Assembly: GCA_938085045.1 (NCBI GenBank)
Contig: CALKGI010000028.1
Coordinates: 62,001-126,000 of the forward strand
Length of the DNA stretch: 64,000 nucleotides
Source of the DNA: an uncultured Alteromonadaceae bacterium
Lineage (GTDB): Bacteria > Pseudomonadota > Gammaproteobacteria > Enterobacterales > Alteromonadaceae
Direction: 5' to 3'
Shown here: positions 38,206 through 47,536 of the stretch, piece after piece
Position numbering within the stretch: position 1 is the stretch's first letter
Layout: every line of letters starts with the position of its first letter
Position numbers and translations under genes: made by a program
Notes under the pieces: generated by a model
The model's input: only the letters and a program-made list of their open reading frames with translations
What the model was told of the DNA's origin: nothing
The model's database searches: none

Positions 38206-38223
38206 ACCTGCCGTACATTTGAG

Positions 38224-38823
38224 TTAGTTGTGATTCGAGGGCATGCCAAATAAAATGAATGTCTTCAGCATAAAAGGTTTGAACTGAGCACTGAGTGCCA
38301 GGTGCAAAAAATGCACTTCTACATAGCTCGAACGGCTATATCTAAAGCCAAACAAGGGCGTTGAAAACTCAAACATCGCCGCAGTTTTTCGCCAGCCAAT
38401 TAAACCCATGTGATTTTTGCCAATGCCTTGTGGGATCATCTGATGGTCGATGTGGGCTTGGGTTAATATCCATTGTACATAGGTATTGCTGTTTGGACCG
38501 GGCCAGTAATGATAACGCGCCTTGAACGGATAACTACTGGGTGAATTACGCAAAACCTCGGCCAATTTTGATGCCTCATCACCTTGCCAATAGGTTTCGA
38601 CCCAACTGTTTCCGTTACCAACGCCTCGGTCAAAAGGGAGTAAATTCTTATGAATATGTTGCCAACTGCTGTGGTTTTGGCTTGGCAATTGCCACACTTC
38701 CCAGCGCTCAGTCTGCCTACTTTGATAAATCACAAACCAGTAGTGCACAGCCACCAAGCCAATGCCTGGAATTTTGGCAGCCCTTAATTCTACGGTCAGA
38801 CTTTTGTCGTTATTGATGGGCAT
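38224..38823 (-). CDS. DUF3750-family protein
   Basis: A 199-residue protein of unknown function. The start at 38823 (MPINNDKSLTVELRAAKIPG) is favoured; upstream in-frame codons extend the frame to 38961 but would overlap the divergent fetB start. Phrases HYWFVIYQ, NSNTYVQWIL and GFRYSRSSYVEVHFLHLALS are typical of the family; the Cys/His-poor core hints at a papain-like or NlpC-related fold, which is unproven. It is divergent from the FetB-like gene. Confidence 0.75.
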   Translation of the reverse strand: MPINNDKSLTVELRAAKIPGIGLVAVHYWFVIYQSRQTERWEVWQLPSQNHSSWQHIHKNLLPFDRGVGNGNSWVETYWQGDEASKLAEVLRNSPSSYPFKARYHYWPGPNSNTYVQWILTQAHIDHQMIPQGIGKNHMGLIGWRKTAAMFEFSTPLFGFRYSRSSYVEVHFLHLALSAQFKPFMLKTFILFGMPSNHN

Positions 38824-38893
38824 TGCTGCTCTGGTATTTGTTGTGAATTTGTCATTATAATAGCCGCCTCTGTCATTCAAACCAATGTGTATT

Positions 38894-39616
38894 ATGCAAA
38901 CTATTGAGCTGAGCCAACTGCTGTTGACCTTTATTCCCGTTGTCTTTGTGCTGCTAATCATTTGGCGCTGGGGTTTAAATTACACCACGGCAATTTATGG
39001 CATGTTTAGAATGTTGGTGCAGTTGCTGTTGATTGGTTATTTCTTGGTGTATATCTTCGAGGCCGACAGCCATTGGATTGTGATGATGGTTTTGGCGGTG
39101 ATGCTGCTCGCATCCAGTTGGATATCGCTACGTACAGTTGAAGGTTCGCGCAAAAAGCTGTTTGGTAAGTCGTTGATTGCTATTTCGGTGAGCGGTGTAT
39201 TGGTGCTGGCTTTGGTGTCGCAATGGGTGTTGGTGCTCGACCCATGGTATAAACCGCAATATATGATACCGCTGGCGGGAATGATATTCGCCAATTCAAT
39301 GAATAGCATTTCTTTAGCTGCTGAGCGCTTGAGTGCTGAACTCAAACGCGGCGATAGTTTCGAAAAAGCCCGAAATACGGCTTTTCAGGCGTCTATTATT
39401 CCCATTACTAATTCGCTATTTGCCGTTGGTTTGGTGTCTTTGCCCGGCATGATGACAGGGCAAATCCTCTCTGGTGTTTCGCCTTTTATTGCTGCTCGTT
39501 ATCAAATTATGGTGATGTGTATGTTGTTTGGCGCTACGGGCATTTCTTCTGCGCTGTTTTTAGTGTTAGCCAAAAAGGACTTTAAAGGCTTGAAGACTAA
39601 TACCCTTTCTTCTTAA
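38894..39616 (+). CDS. fetB: FetB/UPF0014-family membrane protein
   Basis: Permease half of the FetAB-type exporter implicated in iron efflux and oxidative stress in E. coli. About 240 residues with around seven hydrophobic helices. The family phrases NYTTAIYGMFRMLVQLLLIGY, MIFANSMNSISLAAERL and GQILSGVSPFIAARYQI are evident when read in pieces. No FetA ATPase is adjacent, so the partner is elsewhere or absent. The 3' end overlaps the convergent gene by 20 bases. Confidence 0.88.
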   Translation: MQTIELSQLLLTFIPVVFVLLIIWRWGLNYTTAIYGMFRMLVQLLLIGYFLVYIFEADSHWIVMMVLAVMLLASSWISLRTVEGSRKKLFGKSLIAISVSGVLVLALVSQWVLVLDPWYKPQYMIPLAGMIFANSMNSISLAAERLSAELKRGDSFEKARNTAFQASIIPITNSLFAVGLVSLPGMMTGQILSGVSPFIAARYQIMVMCMLFGATGISSALFLVLAKKDFKGLKTNTLSS

Positions 39617-40184
39617 GCTCGGCGTGTGTTTCTTTGTGCGTTTTGAGCACGGCTGCTTCGAGTAAAACCACAAAACTTAAATATTGGTCAAAGGCTCCAC
39701 TGGGCATATCGGCATCAGATTTTATGTCAGGGTTCATGGCTATGGCCATTGATGTTGTTTGCATCATGGCTTGTATTAGCTGATTGGTGTATGACCTATA
39801 GAGTCCTTGAAGTGCGTATACTTCTGACAAAGTGTATAGCTGGTCGTAGGTCATATGTTCAGCTGTGCCGGTCGACATCGCCGTTTTCCAGGCTGTATCG
39901 AGTATTTGCAATGCAGGCCTAAATACGCCCGCTTTTCTGGTATCACCATCTTTTTGCATATCAACAATTTTCTGATTATTGGCATGAACCGTTTCAAGCA
40001 GTTTGATATTTTTGCCCATTTCGCTGGTGATTTTAACCATGGCCGCTTTGACATTTTGCTGATGATTGCGGTTTTTATTCCACTCACTCACCGCCAACGC
40101 AATTAATACGGCGGCGACTATAGACAACATTTCAATCGCAAGGGCTTTTAATGAACGTTGGGTGAGAAAGTTTTTCACTGGCAT
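39597..40184 (-). CDS. Hypothetical single-pass membrane protein
   Basis: Not recognised in detail. From ATG 40184 (MPVKNFLTQRS) it has about 195 residues with one N-terminal membrane helix (EMLSIVAAVLIALAVSEW), followed by NKNRN and a helical soluble domain. The helix-then-EWNKNR layout recalls a widespread group of small membrane-anchored proteins of unknown role. An upstream extension to 40289 is open but has no better start signal. Its end overlaps fetB. Confidence 0.6.
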   Translation of the reverse strand: MPVKNFLTQRSLKALAIEMLSIVAAVLIALAVSEWNKNRNHQQNVKAAMVKITSEMGKNIKLLETVHANNQKIVDMQKDGDTRKAGVFRPALQILDTAWKTAMSTGTAEHMTYDQLYTLSEVYALQGLYRSYTNQLIQAMMQTTSMAIAMNPDIKSDADMPSGAFDQYLSFVVLLEAAVLKTHKETHAELKKKGY

Positions 40185-40297
40185 GACAGTATTATGTTCA
40201 GGGATAATGATGTTGGCAGTGTACAACAAGCGCTGGAAATAGTGGATCAATTCAGGCAAATTAGGCAATGTAGATAAATAATAAGGCAAGGACTTTG

Positions 40298-41056
40298 ATG
40301 AACACTAAATACAGCCACCGTTTGGTTGGCCATCGGGGATTGATGGTTAGCCACCCCGAAAACACCCTAGTTGGATATCAAGCAGCCATTGCGGGGGGTG
40401 CCCGTTTTATCGAATGTGACTTGCAACTGACCAAAGACAAACAAGTGGTAGTGTTGCACGACGATAACCTCAAACGAACCGCCGGTATTGATGCCTCAAT
40501 TTTTGATTTAGACCTCAAAGAGGCAATGAATACATCGGTGCACCAGCCTAATGAATTTGGTGACGAATATAAAAGAGAATTTATTGCTCCGCTAAATGCA
40601 TTTGTTAAATTGGTCGCAAAACACCCGCAAGTAAAGGCGATGATTGAAATTAAGCAAGAAAGCATCGACCGGTTTGATTTAAACACCTTTGTTGATGAAG
40701 TTTTTCTGCTAGCCAGACAATTGCCAGAGCAACTAATTGTTATTTCGTTTAATGCTGATGTAGTTTTTGAAGCCAAACAAGCTGGTTTGATATCAGGCTG
40801 GGTGATTGAAGATATGAACGAAGCGAGCGAACGGTGTGCGGCCAAACTGAAGCCAGATTACTTGATCACCGATGTACTTAAGGTGAATGTTAATGAACCT
40901 AAACTGTGGCAGCCGCCCGTAAATCACCAATGGCAATGGATGTTATACGATGTGATGGATGCAAATGTTGCCAAATCGCTGATGAACAAAGGTGTTGATT
41001 TGATTGAAACCGGCGATATTGCTGCTCTGATAAAATACTTTAATTTGCAACAGTGA
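40298..41056 (+). CDS. Glycerophosphodiester phosphodiesterase
   Basis: Hydrolyses deacylated phospholipid headgroup diesters to glycerol 3-phosphate and an alcohol. The 252-residue protein has the GDPD motif set: HRG with PENT near 11-25, then ECDLQLTKD and VVLHDD supplying metal ligands Glu, Asp and His. There is no signal peptide, so it is the cytoplasmic UgpQ-like type. CAAGGA lies just ahead of ATG 40298. Confidence 0.93.
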   Translation: MNTKYSHRLVGHRGLMVSHPENTLVGYQAAIAGGARFIECDLQLTKDKQVVVLHDDNLKRTAGIDASIFDLDLKEAMNTSVHQPNEFGDEYKREFIAPLNAFVKLVAKHPQVKAMIEIKQESIDRFDLNTFVDEVFLLARQLPEQLIVISFNADVVFEAKQAGLISGWVIEDMNEASERCAAKLKPDYLITDVLKVNVNEPKLWQPPVNHQWQWMLYDVMDANVAKSLMNKGVDLIETGDIAALIKYFNLQQ

Positions 41057-41069
41057 TTCGATTACCCTA

Positions 41070-41158
41070 TTAATCGACTCATATTATGAGTTGATTAAAT
41101 AGCCTAATTGACTCATGATATGATTCAATTAGCCATTTTAATCGACTCATATGAACTC
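41070..41158 (+). promoter_or_regulatory. Three related palindromic operator-like sites ahead of fic
   Basis: Site 1 at 41070-41098 is a near-perfect palindrome with 13 of 14 pairs matching, built on ACTCATA / TATGAGT. Site 2 at 41105-41131 has 11 of 13 pairs and the core ACTCATGATATGATTC. Site 3 around 41141-41158 contains GACTCATATGA and overlaps the fic start codon. The shared core suggests one dimeric regulator binding three times, plausibly the Fic protein through its C-terminal winged helix. Confidence 0.65.
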
Positions 41159-42278
41159 AAACTCTGATCAAACACAGTGGATTTGGCAGCACAGCGATTG
41201 GCCAAACTTCAGCTACGACGAAAAAGCCGTGATGCCTGTTTTAGAAAGGTGCATTCAAACTGTTGCACCACTGAAAAAGCTGGGCACTGTATTAACTGAA
41301 CAGCAGCGGCTCGACTGGGAAGCTGCCATTTTGCTCGATGAAACCCTGTCGTCGGCGAAAATTGAAGGCGAGTTGTTTGACCGTGATTCGGTGCGTTCAA
41401 GCATTGTCAGAAAGTTGGGTTTAGGCGTTGGCATTAAATTCGACAAACACTGCGACGGTGCGGTTGAACTGTTACTACGCTCTATTCGCTCTACAGACCG
41501 TACCATCACTCATGATGTGCTCAAATCTTGGCATCAACTGTTATTCCCCGAGCAACCACTAATCACGCCAATGACCATAGGCGACTACCGCGACGATGAA
41601 ATGCAAATTTTGTCTGGTCGTTATGGTAAACAAACTATTCATTATGTTGCGCCGGGTGATGCTAGGCCCGGTGTTACCGGGCAAATGGATCAATTTTTGA
41701 ATTGGCTTAATGCGCCAATCGAGGGTTCGGCTTATATTCGCGCAGCTATTGCCAAGTTCTGGTTTGTTACCATTCACTCGTTTGATGATGGTAACGGTAG
41801 ATTATCTAGAGTGATTGCCGAGCGTTGTTTGGCTGAGGCCGAAAAGACCAATTTAAGATTATTTTCATTGTCGACGGTGCTGGAGCAAAATCGCAATGAA
41901 TATTATCAACAACTTGAAAGTCACCAACGTGGCAATCTCGATTTAACCCAGTGGATAATTTGGTTTTTGAAGAGCGTTGAGCAGGCTGCGCACAATGCTG
42001 ATGCTGAATTTGAACGAGTGATGCACAGAACTCGATTTTGGCAGACCCATCAACAAACCACGTTTAATCCAAGGCAACTCAAATTACTCAAACGAATGCT
42101 TGAAACCACTGATTTTGCTGATGGTATCAGCCGCAAAAAGTACAAGTCGTTATCTAAAGCTGCCGATGCAACAGCTGTTAGAGACTTGACCGACTTGGTC
42201 GATAAAAAAGTGCTGGAGGCCCAAGGCGAAGGTCGGGCTAGGCGGTATTTGTTAGTGTTAAGTATTACTAAACTATAA
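41151..42278 (+). CDS. Fic-family protein with N-terminal inhibitory motif and C-terminal winged helix
   Basis: Fic enzymes transfer AMP to hydroxyl side chains of target proteins. The 375-residue protein has the catalytic motif HSFDDGNGRLSR near 208-219, complete with His and the anion-binding GNGR. An SAKIEG sequence near residues 68-73 fits the S/TxxxEG/N inhibitory helix, placing it among self-inhibited class II proteins. The C-terminal 80 residues (ADATAVRDLTDLVDKKVL) look like a winged-helix DNA-binding domain. Strong palindromes overlap its start. Confidence 0.93.
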   Translation: MNSNSDQTQWIWQHSDWPNFSYDEKAVMPVLERCIQTVAPLKKLGTVLTEQQRLDWEAAILLDETLSSAKIEGELFDRDSVRSSIVRKLGLGVGIKFDKHCDGAVELLLRSIRSTDRTITHDVLKSWHQLLFPEQPLITPMTIGDYRDDEMQILSGRYGKQTIHYVAPGDARPGVTGQMDQFLNWLNAPIEGSAYIRAAIAKFWFVTIHSFDDGNGRLSRVIAERCLAEAEKTNLRLFSLSTVLEQNRNEYYQQLESHQRGNLDLTQWIIWFLKSVEQAAHNADAEFERVMHRTRFWQTHQQTTFNPRQLKLLKRMLETTDFADGISRKKYKSLSKAADATAVRDLTDLVDKKVLEAQGEGRARRYLLVLSITKL

Positions 42279-42304
42279 TCTTTATCCTGACACAAAAATA
42301 GCTA

Positions 42305-42327
42305 TAACCCATATTAAATATAGGTTA
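42305..42327 (+). promoter_or_regulatory. Inverted repeat ahead of the AbiE pair
   Basis: TAACCCATATT / AATATAGGTTA match at 10 of 11 positions around a single central base, 44 bases upstream of the TTG start. AbiEi antitoxins are known to bind inverted repeats in their own promoter, so this is a good operator candidate. Confidence 0.55.
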
Positions 42328-42370
42328 ATATAAATCAACATAAGTAATTTACAATCGATTGGAGTGCATT

Positions 42371-42994
42371 TTGTCGGTTTCAGTATTGGTCGCCAATAAA
42401 ATTACGCGTATGAAACGAGGTATTCCTTTTTCTATAGCTAATTTTTACGGCTTAGGAACGGTAACATCCGTTCAAAAAGCAATGAGTCGACTGAGTAAAA
42501 CAGGGCTGATTGTTCGTGTTGCAAAAGGTATATATTCCCGGCCAAAGCCACTACCGAGTATTCCATCGATCAAAATTACAGCTAAAGCTGAAGATGTAGC
42601 TAAAATATGGGCACGCATACACAAGTTCAAAATAACCCCCCAAGGGTTGGAAGCTGCATATCGTTTGGGCATGCAAACTCAGGCGCCTGTTAAAACAGTA
42701 TATTGGACGACTGGGCCATCGCGAGAATTTAAGGTCGGTAATGAAAAAGTGCAGGTAAAACATGCTAGTGCAGCCAAGCTTCAATGGATAAATAAGCCCG
42801 AAGGGACTTTGTATAGAGGCTTACTTTCTCTTTCGCCTGAACATACGTCCGTTTTGATGTTAAGACAGGCTGTACAACGTTTGAGGTTGAGTCAAAAAGA
42901 AACCATTCGAATTATCCATAGATTAAGCGTATTACCATTACTGAAAGCTTGGCAACTTAAGTTAATTGAATTAAAAAATGTGTTGTCATCATGA
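42371..42994 (+). CDS. AbiEi-type antitoxin (DUF6088-like)
   Basis: Antitoxin and repressor of a type IV toxin-antitoxin / abortive infection system. It has about 207 residues. The N-terminal winged helix (SVQKAMSRLSKTGLIVRVAKGIYSR, shown here as the family landmark) is followed by the AbiEi C-terminal domain. The TTG at 42371 has GGAG six bases upstream and is preferred to the TTG at 42359. Its last four bases overlap the AbiEii gene. Confidence 0.85.
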   Translation: MSVSVLVANKITRMKRGIPFSIANFYGLGTVTSVQKAMSRLSKTGLIVRVAKGIYSRPKPLPSIPSIKITAKAEDVAKIWARIHKFKITPQGLEAAYRLGMQTQAPVKTVYWTTGPSREFKVGNEKVQVKHASAAKLQWINKPEGTLYRGLLSLSPEHTSVLMLRQAVQRLRLSQKETIRIIHRLSVLPLLKAWQLKLIELKNVLSS

Positions 42995-44052
42995 GTATTT
43001 TTGACCTGTATGCAGATAAATCCAAACATAATGAGTTGGCCGATATATTTGCTGTTGCGGCGCAACAGCACGAGCATGGCTTAGCGGCCAACTTTTTGGA
43101 AAAAGATGTTTGGGTTACCGAAATTCTTCGTTTGCTCTACGATGAGGGATTGTTGGGTGAATATTCTGTTGCATTTAAAGGCGGGACGGCATTAAGTAAG
43201 TGCTGGGGTGCTATTGAACGATTCTCTGAAGATATTGATTTGTCTATTCATTGGGCTGATTTATCTGTTCGTTCAGAAGAAGATGAACAAGTAGCATGGG
43301 ATAAAAGCACCCAAAGTAAGAGCCAAAATAAAAAATTCAAAGATGAGCAACAAAAACGATTAATTCAGTGGAGTGATGATTTAGTTGTAAAGCTTAATCG
43401 CCGTCTGTCACAGATGAATATTGATGGATTGTTTGCTGAGCTAGAACCTCAGTCACGCGGTGAGAAAATTGATGTTCATTTTCCTAGGGTAACCAAGGAC
43501 CAAAATGACTATCAGCTCGATCATGTATTGCTGGAGTTTGGCGGCAGAAACCGAGGGAAACCGACTGAGATTATCGATATTGATTGTTACATCGAGAATA
43601 TTCAGGGCTTTGAATCACTCGGTTTGCCCAAAGCTCAAGTAAAAGCATTCCAGAAAGACTTTATTTTATGGGAGAAGTTAACTGCACTACACCAATTCTC
43701 TACGCAAGAAAAAGAACCCAACCCAGACCGACTGGCGAGGCACTGGTACGATGTCGATTGCCTTTTGAAAATGGGGTTCGCTGATCCTCTTGGTTCATAC
43801 GATACGATGCAAGCTGTAATAGAAATGAAAAAACATCGCTGGGCCAGTACTGGTGTTGATTATGAGCTTATTCTTCAGGGGCAATTGTTATTGATACCAC
43901 AGGTCCAACGACTGGAAAACATTGCAAAAGATCATCAAAAAGCTGTTGAAGGCGGTATGTTTTTTACAGTACCTGATTTATTCGAAACCATAGTTAAACG
44001 GCTCAATGTTGCTCAACAAGCAATTAATCAAAATATACGGTCATCAAAGTAG
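42991..44052 (+). CDS. AbiEii/AbiGii nucleotidyltransferase toxin
   Basis: DNA polymerase beta-like nucleotidyltransferase that blocks growth when not opposed by AbiEi; related enzymes modify tRNA ends. The 353-residue protein has FKGGTALSK at 61-69 and RFSEDIDLSIHW at about 77-88, the GS and DxD motifs of the family. Overlap with abiEi by four bases shows a two-gene operon. Confidence 0.93.
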   Translation: MSIFDLYADKSKHNELADIFAVAAQQHEHGLAANFLEKDVWVTEILRLLYDEGLLGEYSVAFKGGTALSKCWGAIERFSEDIDLSIHWADLSVRSEEDEQVAWDKSTQSKSQNKKFKDEQQKRLIQWSDDLVVKLNRRLSQMNIDGLFAELEPQSRGEKIDVHFPRVTKDQNDYQLDHVLLEFGGRNRGKPTEIIDIDCYIENIQGFESLGLPKAQVKAFQKDFILWEKLTALHQFSTQEKEPNPDRLARHWYDVDCLLKMGFADPLGSYDTMQAVIEMKKHRWASTGVDYELILQGQLLLIPQVQRLENIAKDHQKAVEGGMFFTVPDLFETIVKRLNVAQQAINQNIRSSK

Positions 44053-44224
44053 TCAAATCGCTTACTTGGTTATGCTCGTTATCTGAAGGCAATAAACCTT
44101 AAGACGGAAAAATCAACCGAAAACAACTGCCGGGATCGCTACTTGTCACTTGATTTGTTACTTCTATCAGCGTAAACGTCCTTTAAATGCGCTGCGGTAT
44201 GGTTAAAGCGTCATAGTCAAGGCC
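44053..44224. other. Intergenic region between convergent genes
   Basis: No gene or clear terminator was found in this 172-base stretch between the AbiEii toxin and the amidotransferase. Confidence 0.4.
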
Positions 44225-44947
44225 CTATGCTTTAGCAAAATCTAGCAGCCAGCGAGCTACTTTCTTGTGATCGGCAGCATTGGCGAACGAACTTAACGCT
44301 TGACTATAAACCTCTTCAGCAATCACATCTTTGCGGCTTTTCATCAGTTCTTTGGCATAGTCAGTGGTAAATTCAGGATGGCCCTGAAAACACAAAACCT
44401 TGTCTTGAATAAAATAGGCAGCGTTGGGGCAAAAGGGGTTTGAGGCAAGCAAAGTTGCGCCCTTGGGCAACATTAGCACTTGGTCTTGATGGCTGACCAA
44501 CAGCTTAAACTGTATTGAATGGTCTATAAGCCAAGGCAAGTCTAGGTTGGGGGTTATTTGGCTGTTGTATATGCCTACGCCCCAGCCTTTGTCGCTTTTG
44601 GCAGCAAGCCCCCCTAATGCATGGGCGATAACCTGATGACCAAAGCAAATACCCAGCAACTTTTTATCTTGTTCGATTAAGGTTCGAATGTAGTCTTTAA
44701 GCACCACAATCCATGGGTCTTCGTCATAACTGTTGTGTTTGCTGCCTGTGATTAAATAGGCATCGCATTCGTTGATATCACTGGGATATTCACCATCAAT
44801 CACATTGTAGGATTTGAATTTTACTGTGGGGTCTTGTTCATTTAACAAGGTGCGAAACATGTCTGGATACGAACCGTATTTTGGTAGGAATGTTTCGTTC
44901 ACTAACCCGGTTTCTAGTATGCCCAGTGTTATTGGTGTTGTTTTCAT
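44225..44947 (-). CDS. Class I glutamine amidotransferase-like hydrolase
   Basis: The 240-residue protein is a free-standing class I amidotransferase domain. LLGICFGHQVIAHALGG carries the nucleophile Cys near residue 100, and FQGHPEF carries the catalytic His and Glu. In this operon, which also encodes a gamma-glutamyl ligase-like protein, it may release glutamate from a gamma-glutamylated product, as PuuD and IpuF do. That role is an inference from context; it could also be a GMP synthase-like domain of other function. Its start overlaps the upstream gene stop by four bases. Confidence 0.85.
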   Translation of the reverse strand: MKTTPITLGILETGLVNETFLPKYGSYPDMFRTLLNEQDPTVKFKSYNVIDGEYPSDINECDAYLITGSKHNSYDEDPWIVVLKDYIRTLIEQDKKLLGICFGHQVIAHALGGLAAKSDKGWGVGIYNSQITPNLDLPWLIDHSIQFKLLVSHQDQVLMLPKGATLLASNPFCPNAAYFIQDKVLCFQGHPEFTTDYAKELMKSRKDVIAEEVYSQALSSFANAADHKKVARWLLDFAKA

Positions 44948-46128
44948 GAGAAATTCCCCTCTACTGCTTTAACAAAAATACTGGCGTATTGGGCCGCACT
45001 TAATGCAACTGGATTGCCTGAGGCACAAGGGTCTAAAACGGCCTGTTCACCTATCATCTGGTGTTTTTCGGCTGATATGCCAATATCGCCGAGGTTTTGT
45101 GGAATATTTAACTGTTGGCTAAAATCGGCTAACCAGTGCATAAATCCGTCGAACGTAGGGTCATCTAGCCTTAAGTGATAGGCAACTTCAGCAATTTTGA
45201 CTTCAATGTGCGCACGATTCGCATTTAACACATAGGGCAATAAAATGGCGTTTAGTAAGCCGTGATGCGCATCAAAATTAGCACCTAATGGGTGGGCAAG
45301 CGCATGAACGCCGCCCAGCCCTTTTTGAAAAGCCGTTGCGCCCATGGTTGAGGCCACCATCATATGGCTGCGGGCAGTGAGGTTTGTGCCGTCATTAAAA
45401 GCCGTCGGTAACCAGTTTTTTATCAGCCGCATACCTTCAAGTGCAATGCCGTCAGCCATAGGGTGATAACCCGGGGCGCAATAGGCTTCAAGGTTATGAA
45501 CAAAGGCATCGATACCCGTTGCTGCGGTTATGTGAGCGGGTAATCCAACCGTTAATGCTGGGTCGCCAATCACTACCTCGGGCAGCATTTTTGGGTGAAA
45601 AATGAGTTTTTTATTGTGCTGCTGTTCATCAACAATCACCGATGCTCGGCCGACTTCTGAGCCCGTGCCTGAGGTGGTAGGAATGGCGATAATTGGCGCG
45701 ATGCCTTGCTCGTTTACCCGTAACCAATTGTCACCCACATCTTCAAAATCCCAAATTGACCTGTCTTGCCCTACCATCAATGCAATGGCCTTGCCTGCAT
45801 CGAGTCCACTGCCGCCACCAATGGCAATAACTCCATCGTGGTTGCCTTGGTGATAACACTTAACGCCATCCGCGATATTACTGCCTGTGGGGTTGGGTTT
45901 AACTTCGCAAAAGACTACTGGGTTGAAGTTTGCATCACTGAGTTGTTGCAAAATATCGGTGATAAGGGGCAAGCTGGCTAACCCTTTATCGGTTACCAGT
46001 AATGGACTGTTGACGTTAAGCTGGCGGCAAACATCAGTCAGTTCGCCAATTTTACCGACACCAAAGCGAACACTGGTGGGGTAATTCCAGTTGCCATACA
46101 GTTCAGACAATTCGGTTATGTCAGCCAT
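44944..46128 (-). CDS. Iron-containing alcohol dehydrogenase
   Basis: NAD(P)-dependent group III alcohol dehydrogenase, 394 residues. The nucleotide-binding IGGGSGLDAGKAIALM, the substrate-loop IPTTSGTGSEVGRASVI and the metal-binding region HALAHPLGANFDAHHG with its His ligands are complete. It likely oxidises the hydroxyl of a pathway intermediate to an aldehyde. Located 14 bases after the aldehyde dehydrogenase gene on the same strand. Confidence 0.95.
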   Translation of the reverse strand: MADITELSELYGNWNYPTSVRFGVGKIGELTDVCRQLNVNSPLLVTDKGLASLPLITDILQQLSDANFNPVVFCEVKPNPTGSNIADGVKCYHQGNHDGVIAIGGGSGLDAGKAIALMVGQDRSIWDFEDVGDNWLRVNEQGIAPIIAIPTTSGTGSEVGRASVIVDEQQHNKKLIFHPKMLPEVVIGDPALTVGLPAHITAATGIDAFVHNLEAYCAPGYHPMADGIALEGMRLIKNWLPTAFNDGTNLTARSHMMVASTMGATAFQKGLGGVHALAHPLGANFDAHHGLLNAILLPYVLNANRAHIEVKIAEVAYHLRLDDPTFDGFMHWLADFSQQLNIPQNLGDIGISAEKHQMIGEQAVLDPCASGNPVALSAAQYASIFVKAVEGNFS

Positions 46129-46141
46129 GGATTAGCGCCTA

Positions 46142-47533
46142 TTATTTAGGATGAGACAGGTTAAAAGATTTGGGGCGAGTCAATTGTTCGTAACCTAAAG
46201 TGGACAACGAACAACCTCGGCCTGAGTTTTTCACGCCAACCCAAGGTAAGGCTGGGTCGAGATAATCGCAGCGATTCATGAAGACTGTGCCGGTTTCTAA
46301 CTGATCACCAATGGCAATCGCTGCATCTTGGTCGGTTGTCCAGATTGACGCGGTGAGGCCAAATTCACTATCGTTCATTAGCTCAATGGCTTGCTCATCA
46401 CTGTCTACCGCCATAATGCCAACGACAGGGCCGAAGCTTTCTTGGGTCATTACCGACATAGTGTGATCAACATCGGTTAAAACCTGTGGTGCCATATAAG
46501 CGCTACCTTGTTGGTCCATGCTAAATTTGGTGGTATCAATATGCGCTATTGCGCCTTTGTTTATGGCTTGCTCTATTTGTTGGCGAACATGAGTCGCAGC
46601 AGCTGCATTGACTAAAGGGCCTAAGGTTGTGAGCCTTTTCAGTGGGTTACCAAGACGATAACAATCAACAGTTTCTACCACGCCCTGAACAAATTCTTTA
46701 TACACCGACCTATCGACATAAACCCGCTCGATACCGCAACAAGATTGCCCTGAATTGAAAAAAGCCCCATCGACAATTTGCTCTACCGCGTGTTTAATAT
46801 CGGCATCACTTCTGACGTAAGCAGGGTCTTTGCCACCAAGCTCTAGCGCCACGCCCATAAACTGCCGGGCGGCGGCTTCTTCAATCGCTTCGCCACCACT
46901 AACCGAGCCGGTAAACGACACAAAATTGATTTCCTTTTGCTTAATCACCTTGGCGGTTAGGTGGTGATCTAAATGCAAATACTGAAAAACCCCGCTGGGC
47001 AAACCGGCTGCTTCAAAGGCTTCAAAAAAGCGTTCGGCACATAACAGGGTTTGAGCAGAGTGTTTTAAAATCACTGCATTGCCCGCCATTAAAGCAGGAA
47101 TAATGGAGTTAACGGCGGTTAAATAGGGGTAGTTCCATGGTGCTATGGTGAAAACAACACCCAAAGGTTCGCGGCGGATAAACCGAGTTGCACCTGCCTT
47201 GCCGGGAATTTTCATGTCGAACAGCTGTGATTTTGCAATTTCAATCATGTGTCGACCACGCTCGGCCAAGCCAGCTATTTCGCCCTCAGCATATTGAATG
47301 GGACGGCCCATTTGTTTGGTGAGTTCTTTGGCCAAAACCGCTTTTTGCAGCATCATAAAATCAATGGCGTCATTGAGGTATTTGGCACGCTGATGCAAAG
47401 AGGTTTCGCGCCAGCGTTTTTGTGCTTTAACTGACTGGTCTATGGTCTGCTTAATCTGCGTATTACAGGCCAGCTCGCGTTCGGCTATTACTTTGTTGTC
47501 TATCGGTGAAACGACTTTTATTGTGTTGGTCAT
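46142..47533 (-). CDS. NAD-dependent aldehyde dehydrogenase
   Basis: A 463-residue member of the aldehyde dehydrogenase superfamily. The catalytic Cys lies in FNSGQSCCGIERVYV and the general-base Glu in ELGGKDPAYV; the cofactor-binding phrase WNYPYLTAVNSIIPAL is present. It is slightly short but intact. In the operon it would convert the aldehyde from the alcohol dehydrogenase to a carboxylate. Three bases separate it from the glutamine synthetase-like gene. Confidence 0.95.
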   Translation of the reverse strand: MTNTIKVVSPIDNKVIAERELACNTQIKQTIDQSVKAQKRWRETSLHQRAKYLNDAIDFMMLQKAVLAKELTKQMGRPIQYAEGEIAGLAERGRHMIEIAKSQLFDMKIPGKAGATRFIRREPLGVVFTIAPWNYPYLTAVNSIIPALMAGNAVILKHSAQTLLCAERFFEAFEAAGLPSGVFQYLHLDHHLTAKVIKQKEINFVSFTGSVSGGEAIEEAAARQFMGVALELGGKDPAYVRSDADIKHAVEQIVDGAFFNSGQSCCGIERVYVDRSVYKEFVQGVVETVDCYRLGNPLKRLTTLGPLVNAAAATHVRQQIEQAINKGAIAHIDTTKFSMDQQGSAYMAPQVLTDVDHTMSVMTQESFGPVVGIMAVDSDEQAIELMNDSEFGLTASIWTTDQDAAIAIGDQLETGTVFMNRCDYLDPALPWVGVKNSGRGCSLSTLGYEQLTRPKSFNLSHPK

Positions 47534-47536
47534 AAC

